Shown piece after piece: positions 31,918 to 40,560 of a stretch of DNA of 64,000 nucleotides. The notes under the pieces are model-generated. The model worked only from the letters and a program-made list of their open reading frames with translations. It was not told the origin of the DNA and made no database searches. Positions within the stretch are counted from its first letter, which is position 1. Each line of letters opens with the position of its first letter. The DNA comes from Bacteroidota bacterium (GTDB lineage: Bacteria > Bacteroidota > Ignavibacteria > Kapaibacteriales > Kapaibacteriaceae). The translations under genes and the position numbers were made by a program. The DNA is taken from assembly GCA_018266735.1 (NCBI GenBank), contig JAFDZT010000004.1:1-64000 (forward strand), written 5' to 3'.

Positions 31918-34044
31918 TCATTGCCGTTGAAGTGTCGTGGTGGAGATACGCAGCGCATCGGAGACGCGGAGTGCATAGGCGCCGGGTGGAAGGATGGAGA
32001 CGTTGACAATGGCCTCGCGCGGGTCGGTCATCACATCGATCATACGATTGCCAAGCATGTCGAAGATCTCAACGCGCACCTCGTAGACGGAGGCGGTGAA
32101 CGACTCGTCGAGCACGAGGTGCACATGGTCTGCACACGGATTCGGAACGACGATGGTACCGCCAACGGAAGTCTGCTGCGTTGCAACGGAGACAGGTGTT
32201 GGATCGAAGCGTGCAATGCCTTTGTCGCCGGCGGCGAGGATCGTCGTGCCGTTGATATGCAGTGCGTTCACAGCGAACCGTTCATTGGGATAGCTCGAAT
32301 TGTAGAGCGTATCTACCACACTGTTACCGCGGTGCAGCCGAAGCAGCGTACCGGTGGATGTTGCCGCGTAGATATTGTCGGTGGCATGCGGATCGACAAG
32401 CAATTCGGCCGGTTGATCGGTGAGTGTCGATAGTGACGTCCAGGTTGCTCCACCGTCGGTGGAACGCAGGATCGTACTATAGACGCTTCCAATGAAGTTG
32501 GCCGAGCCCGTTGGGTCAACCGTTACCACCGTTGGCGTGCTACCACTTCCCTCGCGCTTCGTCCATGTTGTTCCTCCGTCGGAAGACGTGTACAGCGTTC
32601 CGGACTCCAGAGCGATCATACGCATAGGATCCGTGGCGCGATAGAGCTCTTTGATGTAGCCAAAGGATGGTGACTGGATCGAGGTCCACGATGCTCCTCC
32701 ATTGCTCGAACGCTTGATCGTGAACATTCCACCGACCACCACATCGTTCGCATTGGTGGGATGATAGGAGACGGTGTAGATCGGGATGTTCTGACGTGGG
32801 TTGGACTCGAGCCATGTGCGTCCGGCATCGGTGCTATGGTAGATCTCAGAGTTCGTGCCTCCGACCATGTTCTGCGTCGACGCATTGCAGACATCAAACG
32901 AATACACGCGACCGCCGGAAGGCTGATCGTACTTCACCGGCGTCAGCCACTTCCATGTTTCGCCGCCATTCGTGGTCTCGATCACGTCATTCGTTCCTTC
33001 AAGATAGAAGTGGGCATCCGTGATCGCATGGATCCGACGTACGCTCACAAAGGCCAGCCCATTCTCGATACGTTGCCAAGGCGCGCCTGTGGCCGTTCCG
33101 CGCAGGATGCCGCCTTCATAACATGCCAGCGTGAGGATGTGCCCAACCAGAGCGGCATTCATGCGGGTTGGATTCATCGTGTCGGCAGGCGTCCAGGACA
33201 TACCTCGGTCAGTGCTGCGCAGAACGTTCGTTCCCCACGACCACATGATGTTCGGCGTTTCGCGATCCTGCTCAATGCCTGTTGTTGTCAAAATGTTCTT
33301 ACCAGTCCGGTCGGACCATGTGCGCCCGTAGTCCGTCGACACGCCGATCCTTCCTTGGAAGTAAGCATAGAGTCGCGTACTGTCCGTGAGGTCCGCGCAC
33401 TTCAGCGAGATCGAATAGCCAAGGATCCCTGTGTACGTGACCTTCGTCCACGTAGCACCGGTGTCGACGCTCTCATAGATCGAATCGCGCAGTGCTGTCC
33501 ACATCCGTCGTGGAGCCGCCTCCGACATGAGGACAGACGAAATGGCCACTGTGCTCGGACGTGTGGCGATCACCGTGTCCCAATGTGCGCCGTTGTTCGT
33601 GGTGCGCACCACGGGAAGTGCATTGCCCCAGGCAAGCCATGTGGAGGTCGTCCCCGGTGCCTTTCGCACTTTGTTGAAGGGTGATGAGGCGGGAAGGTCG
33701 AAGACCTTCCTCCACGACACACCAAAGTTCGACGTTTCGTGCAGCGCGCCGTATGCGATGAGTTGCAGTGTTTGTGCTGTTCCCGGAACGAAGCGCAGGT
33801 CATAGAGTCCGCCCGACCAGCCTGTCGGAACACTTGCAAACAGCTGCCATGTTGTTCCGCCATTCGTGGTATAGTAGAACTTGTCCGTCGACATGATGCG
33901 CGTGGCGATGATGTTCGGGTCCGTTGTGCTCACCGTCAGTTCATCGAACGTTCCCCCATTCGGTCCGCCAAGCGGCACCCAACGTTGTCCATGGAGCGTT
34001 CCAAGTGCTAGCACGAGTACGAAGAGTAGGATGAGCGATTTCAT
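31918..34044 (-). CDS. Secreted BNR/YCF48-like propeller protein with type A sorting domain
   Basis: A 708-residue exported protein with signal peptide (MKSLILLFVLVLALGTLHGQ). Many ~45-residue beta-propeller repeats carry the Asp/Asn-box form TNGGTTW, TNNGAHW, VDTGATW, STDRGMSW, SNGGASW and SSDGGTTW, as in sortilin/BNR proteins. The C-terminus is a sorting domain with VPNPCADHVHLVLDESF and LPPGAYALRVSD. Such proteins are usually surface-exposed or secreted through the type IX system. ATG 34044 has GAGAGG upstream. Not in an obvious operon; the ferredoxin oxidoreductase operon is divergent. Confidence 0.85.
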   Translation of the reverse strand: MKSLILLFVLVLALGTLHGQRWVPLGGPNGGTFDELTVSTTDPNIIATRIMSTDKFYYTTNGGTTWQLFASVPTGWSGGLYDLRFVPGTAQTLQLIAYGALHETSNFGVSWRKVFDLPASSPFNKVRKAPGTTSTWLAWGNALPVVRTTNNGAHWDTVIATRPSTVAISSVLMSEAAPRRMWTALRDSIYESVDTGATWTKVTYTGILGYSISLKCADLTDSTRLYAYFQGRIGVSTDYGRTWSDRTGKNILTTTGIEQDRETPNIMWSWGTNVLRSTDRGMSWTPADTMNPTRMNAALVGHILTLACYEGGILRGTATGAPWQRIENGLAFVSVRRIHAITDAHFYLEGTNDVIETTNGGETWKWLTPVKYDQPSGGRVYSFDVCNASTQNMVGGTNSEIYHSTDAGRTWLESNPRQNIPIYTVSYHPTNANDVVVGGMFTIKRSSNGGASWTSIQSPSFGYIKELYRATDPMRMIALESGTLYTSSDGGTTWTKREGSGSTPTVVTVDPTGSANFIGSVYSTILRSTDGGATWTSLSTLTDQPAELLVDPHATDNIYAATSTGTLLRLHRGNSVVDTLYNSSYPNERFAVNALHINGTTILAAGDKGIARFDPTPVSVATQQTSVGGTIVVPNPCADHVHLVLDESFTASVYEVRVEIFDMLGNRMIDVMTDPREAIVNVSILPPGAYALRVSDALRISTTTLQRQ

Positions 34045-34217
34045 GGTGAACCTCTCGCTGATTGATGCCTCAACTTGTGCACCTGAGCCACATCGACCAA
34101 TGATAATCGTCACCCTGACGGACGTCCTTTGTAGAGAGACAGAAATTGCAGATGTTAGCCTCCGAAACCTCGCACGACACTCGCTGCGAGCTTCGCACAC
34201 CACGCAAGGTCTTGCAC

Positions 34218-35990
34218 ATGCTGCCTACGAATACAAAAGACCCGGAATACTATCACAAGGTCGTGGACTGTCAGTACGCCTGTCCTGCCCACACTCCCGT
34301 TCCCGAATACATCCGCCTGATCGCCGCCGGTAAGTACACCGAAGCCTACATCGTGAATTGGGAGTCGAACGTGTTCCCCGGTGTGCTCGGACGGACGTGT
34401 GACCGACCGTGCGAGCCGGCATGTCGACGTGTGCGTGTGGAAGAACAACCCGTGGCCATCTGTCGCCTCAAGCGCGTTGCCGCCGATCATAAAGGCGACC
34501 TTGCGAGCTACATTCCGCAAGGACCCTTTCCACCCAACGGAAAGAAGATCGCCCTCATCGGTGGTGGCCCTGCCTCCCTGACCGTTGCTCGCGACCTTGC
34601 CCCACTTGGCTACGAGATCCATCTGTTCGATGAGCAGCCCGCCGGTGGCGGTATGATGCGCACGCAGATCCCATCGTTCCGACTTCCGATCTCCGTACTG
34701 GAAGAAGAAGTTGGCCACATCCTCAACATGGGCATCCACACACAGTTCCTCACGTATGTGAGCAGCCTGCGCTCCGTGCTCGAGCAAGACTACGATGCTG
34801 TGTTCGTGGGAACAGGTGCGCCGCGTGGACGTGACCTTCAGATCCCCGGTCGAAATGAAGCGGCCAAGAACGTGCACATCGGTATCGACTGGTTGCAGAG
34901 CGTTGCCTTCGAGCACACGAAGCAGATCGGCAAGCGCGTGATCGTACTTGGTGGCGGGAACACTGCTATGGACTGCTGTCGGACAGCACGGCGGCTGGGC
35001 GGCGAGGAGGTCAAAGTTCTCGTCCGGAGTCCATTCGCCGAGATGAAGGCCTCGCCATGGGAGAAAGAGGATGCGATGCACGAGGACATTCCGATCCTCG
35101 ACAATCACGTACCCGTCTCCTTCATTGTCGAAGATGGCGTGCTCAAGGGCATGACCTTTGACAAGGTCCATGCCGTGTATGACGAGAATGGCAAGCGATC
35201 GCTCGTATCAACCGGAGAGCCGCACGTGCGCGTCGATGCAGACGATGTGCTCATCGCCATCGGACAGGAGAACTCCTTCCCATGGATCGAACGCGACCTT
35301 GGTATGGAGTTCGACAAGTGGGACATGCCGGTGGTGGATCCCACCACGTATCAATCGACCATTCCCACGGTCTTCTTCGGTGGCGACGCGGCCTTTGGTC
35401 CGAAGAACATCATCACCGCTGTTGCGCAGGCCCATCAGGCGGCCATCTCCATCGACCTGTTCTGCTCACGCAAGGAATTGCGCGAACGTCCGCATCCGGC
35501 CGTGAATCTCGTCAGTCAGAAGATGGGCATCCATGAGTGGAGCTACGACAGCTACGTGACCGTAGATAAACGTTTCGTTGTGCCACAGGCGGACAAGAAG
35601 CTCACGCTCTGTGATCGCAAGATGGAAGTGGAGCTTGGCTTCGACGAGGCCACGGCATGGAAGGAAGCGGAGCGGTGTTTGAATTGCGACATCCAAACGG
35701 TCTTCACCGAGAAGCTCTGCATCGAATGCGATGCCTGCGTCGACATCTGTCCAACGTCGTGCATCACCTTCACGACGAATGGCGACGAGGCCGATCTGCG
35801 AACGCGTCTGAAGGCCCCGGCAACGAATCTCTCTCAGTCCCTCTTGGTCTCTGCTCCCCTTGCCACCACGCGGGTGATGGTGAAGGACGAGGACGTGTGC
35901 CTGCACTGCGGTCTTTGCGCAGAGCGATGCCCAACGGCCGCATGGGACATGCAACTCTTTTCCTACTACACAGCCAAGGCAGGGGCATAA
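34218..35990 (+). CDS. GltD-like FAD/NAD(P)H oxidoreductase with C-terminal ferredoxin domain
   Basis: A 590-residue cytoplasmic flavoenzyme. N-terminal cysteines of the GltD type (VVDCQYACPAHTPV, CDRPCEPACRR) are expected to hold Fe-S clusters. FAD binding is at GGGPASLTVARDLAPLGYEIHLFDEQ, NAD(P)H binding at VIVLGGGNTAMDCCRTARRLGG, and the C-terminus has two CX2CX2CX3C sets (CIECDACVDICP, CLHCGLCAERCP) for two [4Fe-4S]. It likely passes electrons between NAD(P)H and the ferredoxin-type enzyme encoded next: the KorA start is 6 bases after its stop. It resembles glutamate synthase small subunits, but no large subunit is present. Start ATG 34218 matches the family; 34146 is longer. Confidence 0.88.
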   Translation: MLPTNTKDPEYYHKVVDCQYACPAHTPVPEYIRLIAAGKYTEAYIVNWESNVFPGVLGRTCDRPCEPACRRVRVEEQPVAICRLKRVAADHKGDLASYIPQGPFPPNGKKIALIGGGPASLTVARDLAPLGYEIHLFDEQPAGGGMMRTQIPSFRLPISVLEEEVGHILNMGIHTQFLTYVSSLRSVLEQDYDAVFVGTGAPRGRDLQIPGRNEAAKNVHIGIDWLQSVAFEHTKQIGKRVIVLGGGNTAMDCCRTARRLGGEEVKVLVRSPFAEMKASPWEKEDAMHEDIPILDNHVPVSFIVEDGVLKGMTFDKVHAVYDENGKRSLVSTGEPHVRVDADDVLIAIGQENSFPWIERDLGMEFDKWDMPVVDPTTYQSTIPTVFFGGDAAFGPKNIITAVAQAHQAAISIDLFCSRKELRERPHPAVNLVSQKMGIHEWSYDSYVTVDKRFVVPQADKKLTLCDRKMEVELGFDEATAWKEAERCLNCDIQTVFTEKLCIECDACVDICPTSCITFTTNGDEADLRTRLKAPATNLSQSLLVSAPLATTRVMVKDEDVCLHCGLCAERCPTAAWDMQLFSYYTAKAGA

Positions 35991-35996
35991 CGCAGT

Positions 35997-37790
35997 ATGT
36001 CAGCATGTAACGACTTCGTCGTCCGATTTGCCAACGTCAATGGAACCGGTTCTGCAAGTGCGAACTATCTCTTCGCCAAGAGCATCTTTCGCATGGGCAT
36101 TCCGGTCTCCCCGAAGAACATCTTTCCGTCGAACATTCAAGGTCTGCCCACCTGGTACGAGGTCCGCGTAAGCGAGAAGGGCTATCTAGGGCGGCGAGAA
36201 GGCGTGGACCTGTGTGTGAGCGTGAATCCGCAGAGCATGAAGCAGGACGTGCAATGCGTCAAGCCGGGCGGATACTTCGTGTATGACAACACGAAGCCGC
36301 TGGCTGACGAATTGGTGCGTCCGGACATCACCTACATCGGCATTCCACTGATGGAAACGTGCAATCGTGAATACACGGATGCACGTCAACGACAGTTGTT
36401 CAAGAACGTGATGTATGTGGGTGCCCTTTCCGCCTTGCTCGAGATCGAATTCTCCGTCCTCGAAGATCTCCTGCGTGAGCAGTTCGCCGGCAAGGAAAAA
36501 CTCATCGCACCGAATGTAAAGGCCTTGCAACTCGGCATCGACTTCATCCATCAGAACGTTCCGTATCCATTGCCCTTCCGCGTGGAGCGACGTGATCTTG
36601 TTGGTAACAGCATTCTCACCGACGGGAACTCGGCATGCGGTCTCGGCGCCGTCTACGGTGGCGCTACCGTAGTGGCCTGGTATCCGATCACGCCATCCAC
36701 GTCGGTCGCCGAAGCATTCCACTCGTATGCCGATGAACTGCGTATCGACGCCGACGGTCGGAGCAACTATGCCATCGTCCAAGCCGAAGACGAGCTTGCA
36801 GCGATCGGCATGGTGATCGGTGCTACATGGAATGGTTCACGCTCATTCACCGCTACGAGCGGTCCGGGCGTATCGCTCATGAATGAATTCCTTGGTCTTG
36901 CCTACTTCGCAGAGATCCCCGTCGTGCTCATCGATGTACAGCGCACCGGACCGAGTACAGGGATGCCAACGCGGACGCAACAATCGGACATCACGCTTGC
37001 GGCCTATGCATCGCACGGTGACACAAAGCACGTGCTGCTGTTTCCGTCAACACCAACAGAGTGTTTCGACATGACGGCTGACAGCTTCGATCTTGCGGAG
37101 CGTCTGCAAACACCGATCATGATCATGTCCGATCTCGACCTTGGCATGAACGATCACATGTGCGAACCATTCCACTGGGACGATGCTCGCACGCATGATC
37201 GCGGCAAGATCTACACAGCAGAGCATCTCGAGAAGATCACACGCTATGGTCGATACCTCGACACGGATGGTGACGGTATTCCCTATCGCACGATCCCCGG
37301 CGCACACCCCACCAAGGGATCGTATGTGGTACGCGGCACGTCGCGGGACGAGCACGCCGTCTACACCGAAGACTCGGCAGCCTATAAGCGCAACATGGAT
37401 CGACTCACGAAGAAATGGGAGACGGCCAAGACCTTGGTCCACGCCCCACAGCGTTATCAAGAGAAGTATGTGAGCAAGCTCGGCGTGCTGTTCTTTGGCA
37501 CGTCCACGCAGAGCGCCGAAGAGGCCTTGGACCTTCTTCGCGAGAAGGGTCACGTCCTCGATGCCTTGCGCCTTCGCTCCTTCCCGTTCCATCATGCAGT
37601 GTCAGACTTCGTGGCCTCGCATGAAACGGTGTTCGTGATCGAACAGAATCGCGACGGACAAATGCGTGGCCTGCTGATCACAGAGTTGAATGTCGATCCG
37701 CACCGATTCATTTCTGTGCTGAACTACGACGGAATGCCGATCACGGCAGACACCATCATGCAACAGATCCTTTCCCACTTGCCCAACTAG
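35997..37790 (+). CDS. korA: 2-oxoacid:ferredoxin oxidoreductase, fused gamma-alpha subunit
   Basis: A 597-residue subunit. The first ~190 residues are the gamma domain (VRFANVNGTGSASANYLFAKSIFRMGI, VDLCVSVNPQSM), and the rest the alpha domain (GNSACGLGAVYGGATVVAWYPITPSTSVAEAF; ATSGPGVSLMNEFLGLAYFAEIPVVLIDVQRTGPSTGMPT). The enzyme oxidises a 2-oxoacid to acyl-CoA with ferredoxin reduction, or runs in reverse in the reductive TCA cycle. 2-Oxoglutarate is the likeliest substrate by family, but pyruvate or branched acids are possible. It follows the GltD-like gene and precedes KorB by 6 bases, giving a tight operon. Confidence 0.9.
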   Translation: MSACNDFVVRFANVNGTGSASANYLFAKSIFRMGIPVSPKNIFPSNIQGLPTWYEVRVSEKGYLGRREGVDLCVSVNPQSMKQDVQCVKPGGYFVYDNTKPLADELVRPDITYIGIPLMETCNREYTDARQRQLFKNVMYVGALSALLEIEFSVLEDLLREQFAGKEKLIAPNVKALQLGIDFIHQNVPYPLPFRVERRDLVGNSILTDGNSACGLGAVYGGATVVAWYPITPSTSVAEAFHSYADELRIDADGRSNYAIVQAEDELAAIGMVIGATWNGSRSFTATSGPGVSLMNEFLGLAYFAEIPVVLIDVQRTGPSTGMPTRTQQSDITLAAYASHGDTKHVLLFPSTPTECFDMTADSFDLAERLQTPIMIMSDLDLGMNDHMCEPFHWDDARTHDRGKIYTAEHLEKITRYGRYLDTDGDGIPYRTIPGAHPTKGSYVVRGTSRDEHAVYTEDSAAYKRNMDRLTKKWETAKTLVHAPQRYQEKYVSKLGVLFFGTSTQSAEEALDLLREKGHVLDALRLRSFPFHHAVSDFVASHETVFVIEQNRDGQMRGLLITELNVDPHRFISVLNYDGMPITADTIMQQILSHLPN

Positions 37791-37796
37791 AAGATC

Positions 37797-38849
37797 ATGA
37801 GTTTCGTACGCCCCCAATTCCGACATCCGCATCTTCCGAAGAACGAACTCGGCTATACGACACGCGAGTACGAAGGATCGCTCTCGACGCTGTGCGCCGG
37901 CTGCGGACACGATAGTATCGGTGCCGCCATCGTTCAGGCCTGCTTCGAAATGAACATCGAGCCGCATCAAGTGGCCAAGCTCTCGGGCATTGGATGTTCC
38001 TCGAAGACACCGGCCTATTTCCTCGGCAACTCCCATGGCTTCAACACCGTGCACGGACGCATGCCGTCCGTTGCCACGGGTGCGAACATGGCCAACCGCG
38101 ATCTGATCTATCTTGGCGTGTCGGGTGATGGTGATACTGCATCGATCGGCATGGGTCAGTTCGTCCACGCTGTGCGACGGAATCTGAACATGACGTACAT
38201 CGTCATGAACAACGGTTGCTACGGACTTACCAAGGGGCAGGACTCTGCAACGGCCGACATGGGATCGAAGAGCAAGGCCGGTTCGGTGAATCCCTTCGAG
38301 GCCATTGATCTGTGCGGACTCGCCCTCGAGCTTGGTGCGTCGTTCGTGGCGCAGAGCTTCAGTGGTGACAAGCAACAACTCATCCCGCTTATCAAGGCCG
38401 CCATGCACCATCATGGCTTCGCCTTCTTGAATGTGATCTCACCGTGCGTGACGTTCAACAACAACGTGGGCTCGACCAAGTCCTATGACTACGTCCGTCA
38501 GCACGTGCAGGCAACGGCCACGATGGACTTCGTGCCACCGGCCACGGAGATCACCACGTCGTATGCAGAGGGTGCCGATGCGAATGTGACGATGCACGAT
38601 GGCTCCCTGCTGCATCTGCACAAGCTTGCGCAAGGGTGGGATCCAAGCGATCGGATGTCGGCCATCGAGGCACTCCAGCGCTCACGGATGGAGGGAAAGG
38701 TCCTTACAGGACTCGTCTATTACGACGATAAGGGGAAGGATCTGCACGATGTTCTCAATACAAGTGCACGGCCACTGAACTCCATTCCGATGACGGAACT
38801 CTGTCCGGGTTCCGCAAAGCTGCGCGAGATCAACGCTGGTCTCCAATAA
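37797..38849 (+). CDS. korB: 2-oxoacid:ferredoxin oxidoreductase beta subunit
   Basis: A 350-residue TPP- and Fe-S-binding partner of KorA. The first Cys pair is CAGCGHDS, the next in GIGCSSKTPAYF; the TPP motif is GDGDTASIGMGQFVHAVRRNLNMTYIVMNNGCYGLTKGQ. VISPCVTFNNN follows. These match the beta subunit that carries thiamine diphosphate and the [4Fe-4S] cluster. Length is normal. Its stop overlaps the convergent MazE/MazF relic by 20 bases. Confidence 0.92.
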   Translation: MSFVRPQFRHPHLPKNELGYTTREYEGSLSTLCAGCGHDSIGAAIVQACFEMNIEPHQVAKLSGIGCSSKTPAYFLGNSHGFNTVHGRMPSVATGANMANRDLIYLGVSGDGDTASIGMGQFVHAVRRNLNMTYIVMNNGCYGLTKGQDSATADMGSKSKAGSVNPFEAIDLCGLALELGASFVAQSFSGDKQQLIPLIKAAMHHHGFAFLNVISPCVTFNNNVGSTKSYDYVRQHVQATATMDFVPPATEITTSYAEGADANVTMHDGSLLHLHKLAQGWDPSDRMSAIEALQRSRMEGKVLTGLVYYDDKGKDLHDVLNTSARPLNSIPMTELCPGSAKLREINAGLQ

Positions 38850-39168
38850 GCGTATGGAGCTTTGCCAGCACTTCCTTGAGCGATCGCGCGGGAAGTGCTT
38901 CGATGAACGTTGCCTTGCGCTTCACCCAGTCCAGACTGCGAACGTGGTCGGACAACACGGCGCCTTGCAGCTTGCCGTTCTTCGGTAGGTGTACTTCAAA
39001 TGGATAGGCCTTGGGCTTCGATGTGATCGGGCACATGATGGCCAGGCCAACTCCTTGTTCGAGCGTGATGTCCACCATCGTTTGTTCTGCAAATCCCGCA
39101 TCGATCGCGATCGACCGAGGGATGCGAAGAGCAAGGCTATTGCCCCACTTCTGAATACGTGCTTTCAT
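38830..39168 (-). pseudogene. MazE::MazF fusion from an apparent deletion of a toxin-antitoxin locus
   Basis: A 112-residue open frame. The first ~40 residues are a MazE/AbrB-type antitoxin DNA-binding domain (MKARIQKWGNSLALRIPRSI, typical start). From residue ~42 it becomes the C-terminal two thirds of MazF: AIMCPITSKPKAYPFEVHLP, then GAVLSDHVRSLDWVKRKATFIE and LAKLHTLIG. The antitoxin's toxin-binding tail and the toxin's first ~40 residues, which carry the catalytic Arg loop, are missing. An in-frame deletion linking the two genes is the simplest explanation. The product may still bind DNA but should not act as a toxin. Confidence 0.75.
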
Positions 39169-39258
39169 GCGTCGCTTCCGTGACAATGGGTTTCGAATGT
39201 GTCTACTTTGTAGACACTACGGACCTACGGAACCGTTGTCGTATCTCCAAAAAGAGCA

Positions 39259-39987
39259 CTATCCGCCAACGATGGTCACAACGCCATCCTTCTCGATGAA
39301 CAACACCGTCGGTACCGTGGCGTTTTTGTTCGGTGGCAGACCGAGCAGCACGAATGGCGGCTTGATTTTGGTCTTCTTGGACAGGCGCGCCACCGTCGAC
39401 CGATCCACGTTCGAAAGCACGATCATCCTTCGAAGGATCCGGTGGTCGATGGTCGTCAGCGCGCGCAACGGATCGGTCACGATCCCCACGCTATCGGCGG
39501 GATAGGGTACGTCCGGCTTGTAGTTCCACGGCATCCCGAAGTCGCGCAGATCCTGAAGCTCAAAGCTCACATCCTCGAGATGCCGATACTCCACCTCGTG
39601 TTGCAAGAAGTCGAGCACGTTCTTTGCCACATCCCCTTCCGGCCATGCCGCCTTCCGGAGTTCATTGGGCAGATAAATGGCCGCTGGCGGGATGAGGTCG
39701 TGTCGCATGCGCATCGTGTCTTCGATAGTTCCTTGCGTGAGTACAGCAATGATCGTCGGCTTCGTGGTCGAATCGCTGCGCGTCGTGAGCACATAGGCCT
39801 TGGTGAACGGCTTCTTGGGCTTCAGCGCCTTGTTCATGGTCGCCACCATGCCTTCGTCCCAATACACGCGATGCACATCCACCATGCAGAATCGCCAATG
39901 GTCGTACCGCTGGAGCACGTTGCGAATGGACGCATCTTGCTGGGCATGGAGGGTTAGGGCGGCGAGGAGGAGAAGGAGAGAACGCAT
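39259..39987 (-). CDS. Exported protein of unknown function
   Basis: A 242-residue protein with a signal peptide (MRSLLLLLAALTLHAQQ). The body has alternating alpha/beta segments (HWRFCMVDVHRVYWDEGM, KAYVLTTRSDSTTKPTIIAVLTQG, PPFVLLGLPPNKNATVPTVLFIEKDG). I recognise no family. The start is set by ATG 39987, directly next to a 7-bp tandem-repeat array (39988-40070). It is divergent from the rhodanese gene. Confidence 0.75.
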   Translation of the reverse strand: MRSLLLLLAALTLHAQQDASIRNVLQRYDHWRFCMVDVHRVYWDEGMVATMNKALKPKKPFTKAYVLTTRSDSTTKPTIIAVLTQGTIEDTMRMRHDLIPPAAIYLPNELRKAAWPEGDVAKNVLDFLQHEVEYRHLEDVSFELQDLRDFGMPWNYKPDVPYPADSVGIVTDPLRALTTIDHRILRRMIVLSNVDRSTVARLSKKTKIKPPFVLLGLPPNKNATVPTVLFIEKDGVVTIVGG

Positions 39988-40070
39988 AGTGACAAGTTAC
40001 GAGTGACAAGTGACTAGTGACAAGTGACAAGTGACAAGTGACGAGTGACAAGTATGTGACGAGTGTCACA
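39988..40070. repeat. AGTGACR 7-bp tandem repeat array 1
   Basis: At least nine imperfect copies of AGTGAC(A/G), for example AGTGACAAGTGACAAGTGAC, fill the gap between the start of an exported protein (39987) and the rhodanese gene. The same unit recurs at 40496-40560 and 49135-49209. There are no spacers, so it is not CRISPR-like. Confidence 0.85.
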
Positions 40071-40120
40071 AAGGTGAAGACGCGGAAGTGCGATCTTTGT
40101 ACCAACTACAAGGACCTACC

Positions 40121-40501
40121 ATGACCACCTTCAAGATCGTTGCTACCCTCTTCACGCTGCTGATCGCAGCGTCGTGTTCGAACGGACAGAATTCCAATGC
40201 ACTGTCCCCCGATGAGTTTGCGGCAAAAATACGTTCGATGCCAAATGCACCGATCGTCGACGTGCGGACGCCCGGAGAGTATGCGGGCGGACATTTGCCA
40301 AAGGCCACGAACATCGACTGGAACAGCAGCACCTTCATGCAAGCGATCGCCCAGTACGACAAGAAGAAGCCCGTTTTCGTCTACTGTCTGGCTGGTAGCC
40401 GCAGCGCCGCTGCCGCTTCTGCCATGCGCTCCGCCGGATTCAAGCAAGTGTATGAGATGGCGGGAGGGATCAGAGGATGGAAGGGAAACCTAGTAAAGTG
40501 A
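40121..40501 (+). CDS. Rhodanese-domain lipoprotein
   Basis: A 126-residue protein: lipoprotein signal (VATLFTLLIAASCSNG), then one rhodanese domain (IVDVRTPGEYAGGHLPKATNIDW). The active-site loop CLAGSRS (Cys-X4-Arg) is present and the conserved GGIRGW motif precedes the end. Expected to carry a persulfide in sulfur transfer at the cell envelope; the partner is unknown. ATG 40121 has AAGGA upstream. Its stop sits inside the second tandem-repeat array. Confidence 0.88.
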   Translation: MTTFKIVATLFTLLIAASCSNGQNSNALSPDEFAAKIRSMPNAPIVDVRTPGEYAGGHLPKATNIDWNSSTFMQAIAQYDKKKPVFVYCLAGSRSAAAASAMRSAGFKQVYEMAGGIRGWKGNLVK

Positions 40502-40560
40502 CGAGTGACAAGTGACAAGTGACGAGTGACGAGTGACGAGTGACAAGTGACAAGTGACAT
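40496..40560. repeat. AGTGACR 7-bp tandem repeat array 2
   Basis: About nine copies of AGTGAC(A/G) fill exactly the gap between two convergent stops (rhodanese at 40501 and metalloprotease at 40560). Identical unit to arrays 1 and 3. Confidence 0.85.

Noticed and set aside
39988-40560. CRISPR-like array
   Set aside because: The 7-bp units are directly tandem without spacers, and no cas genes are nearby.
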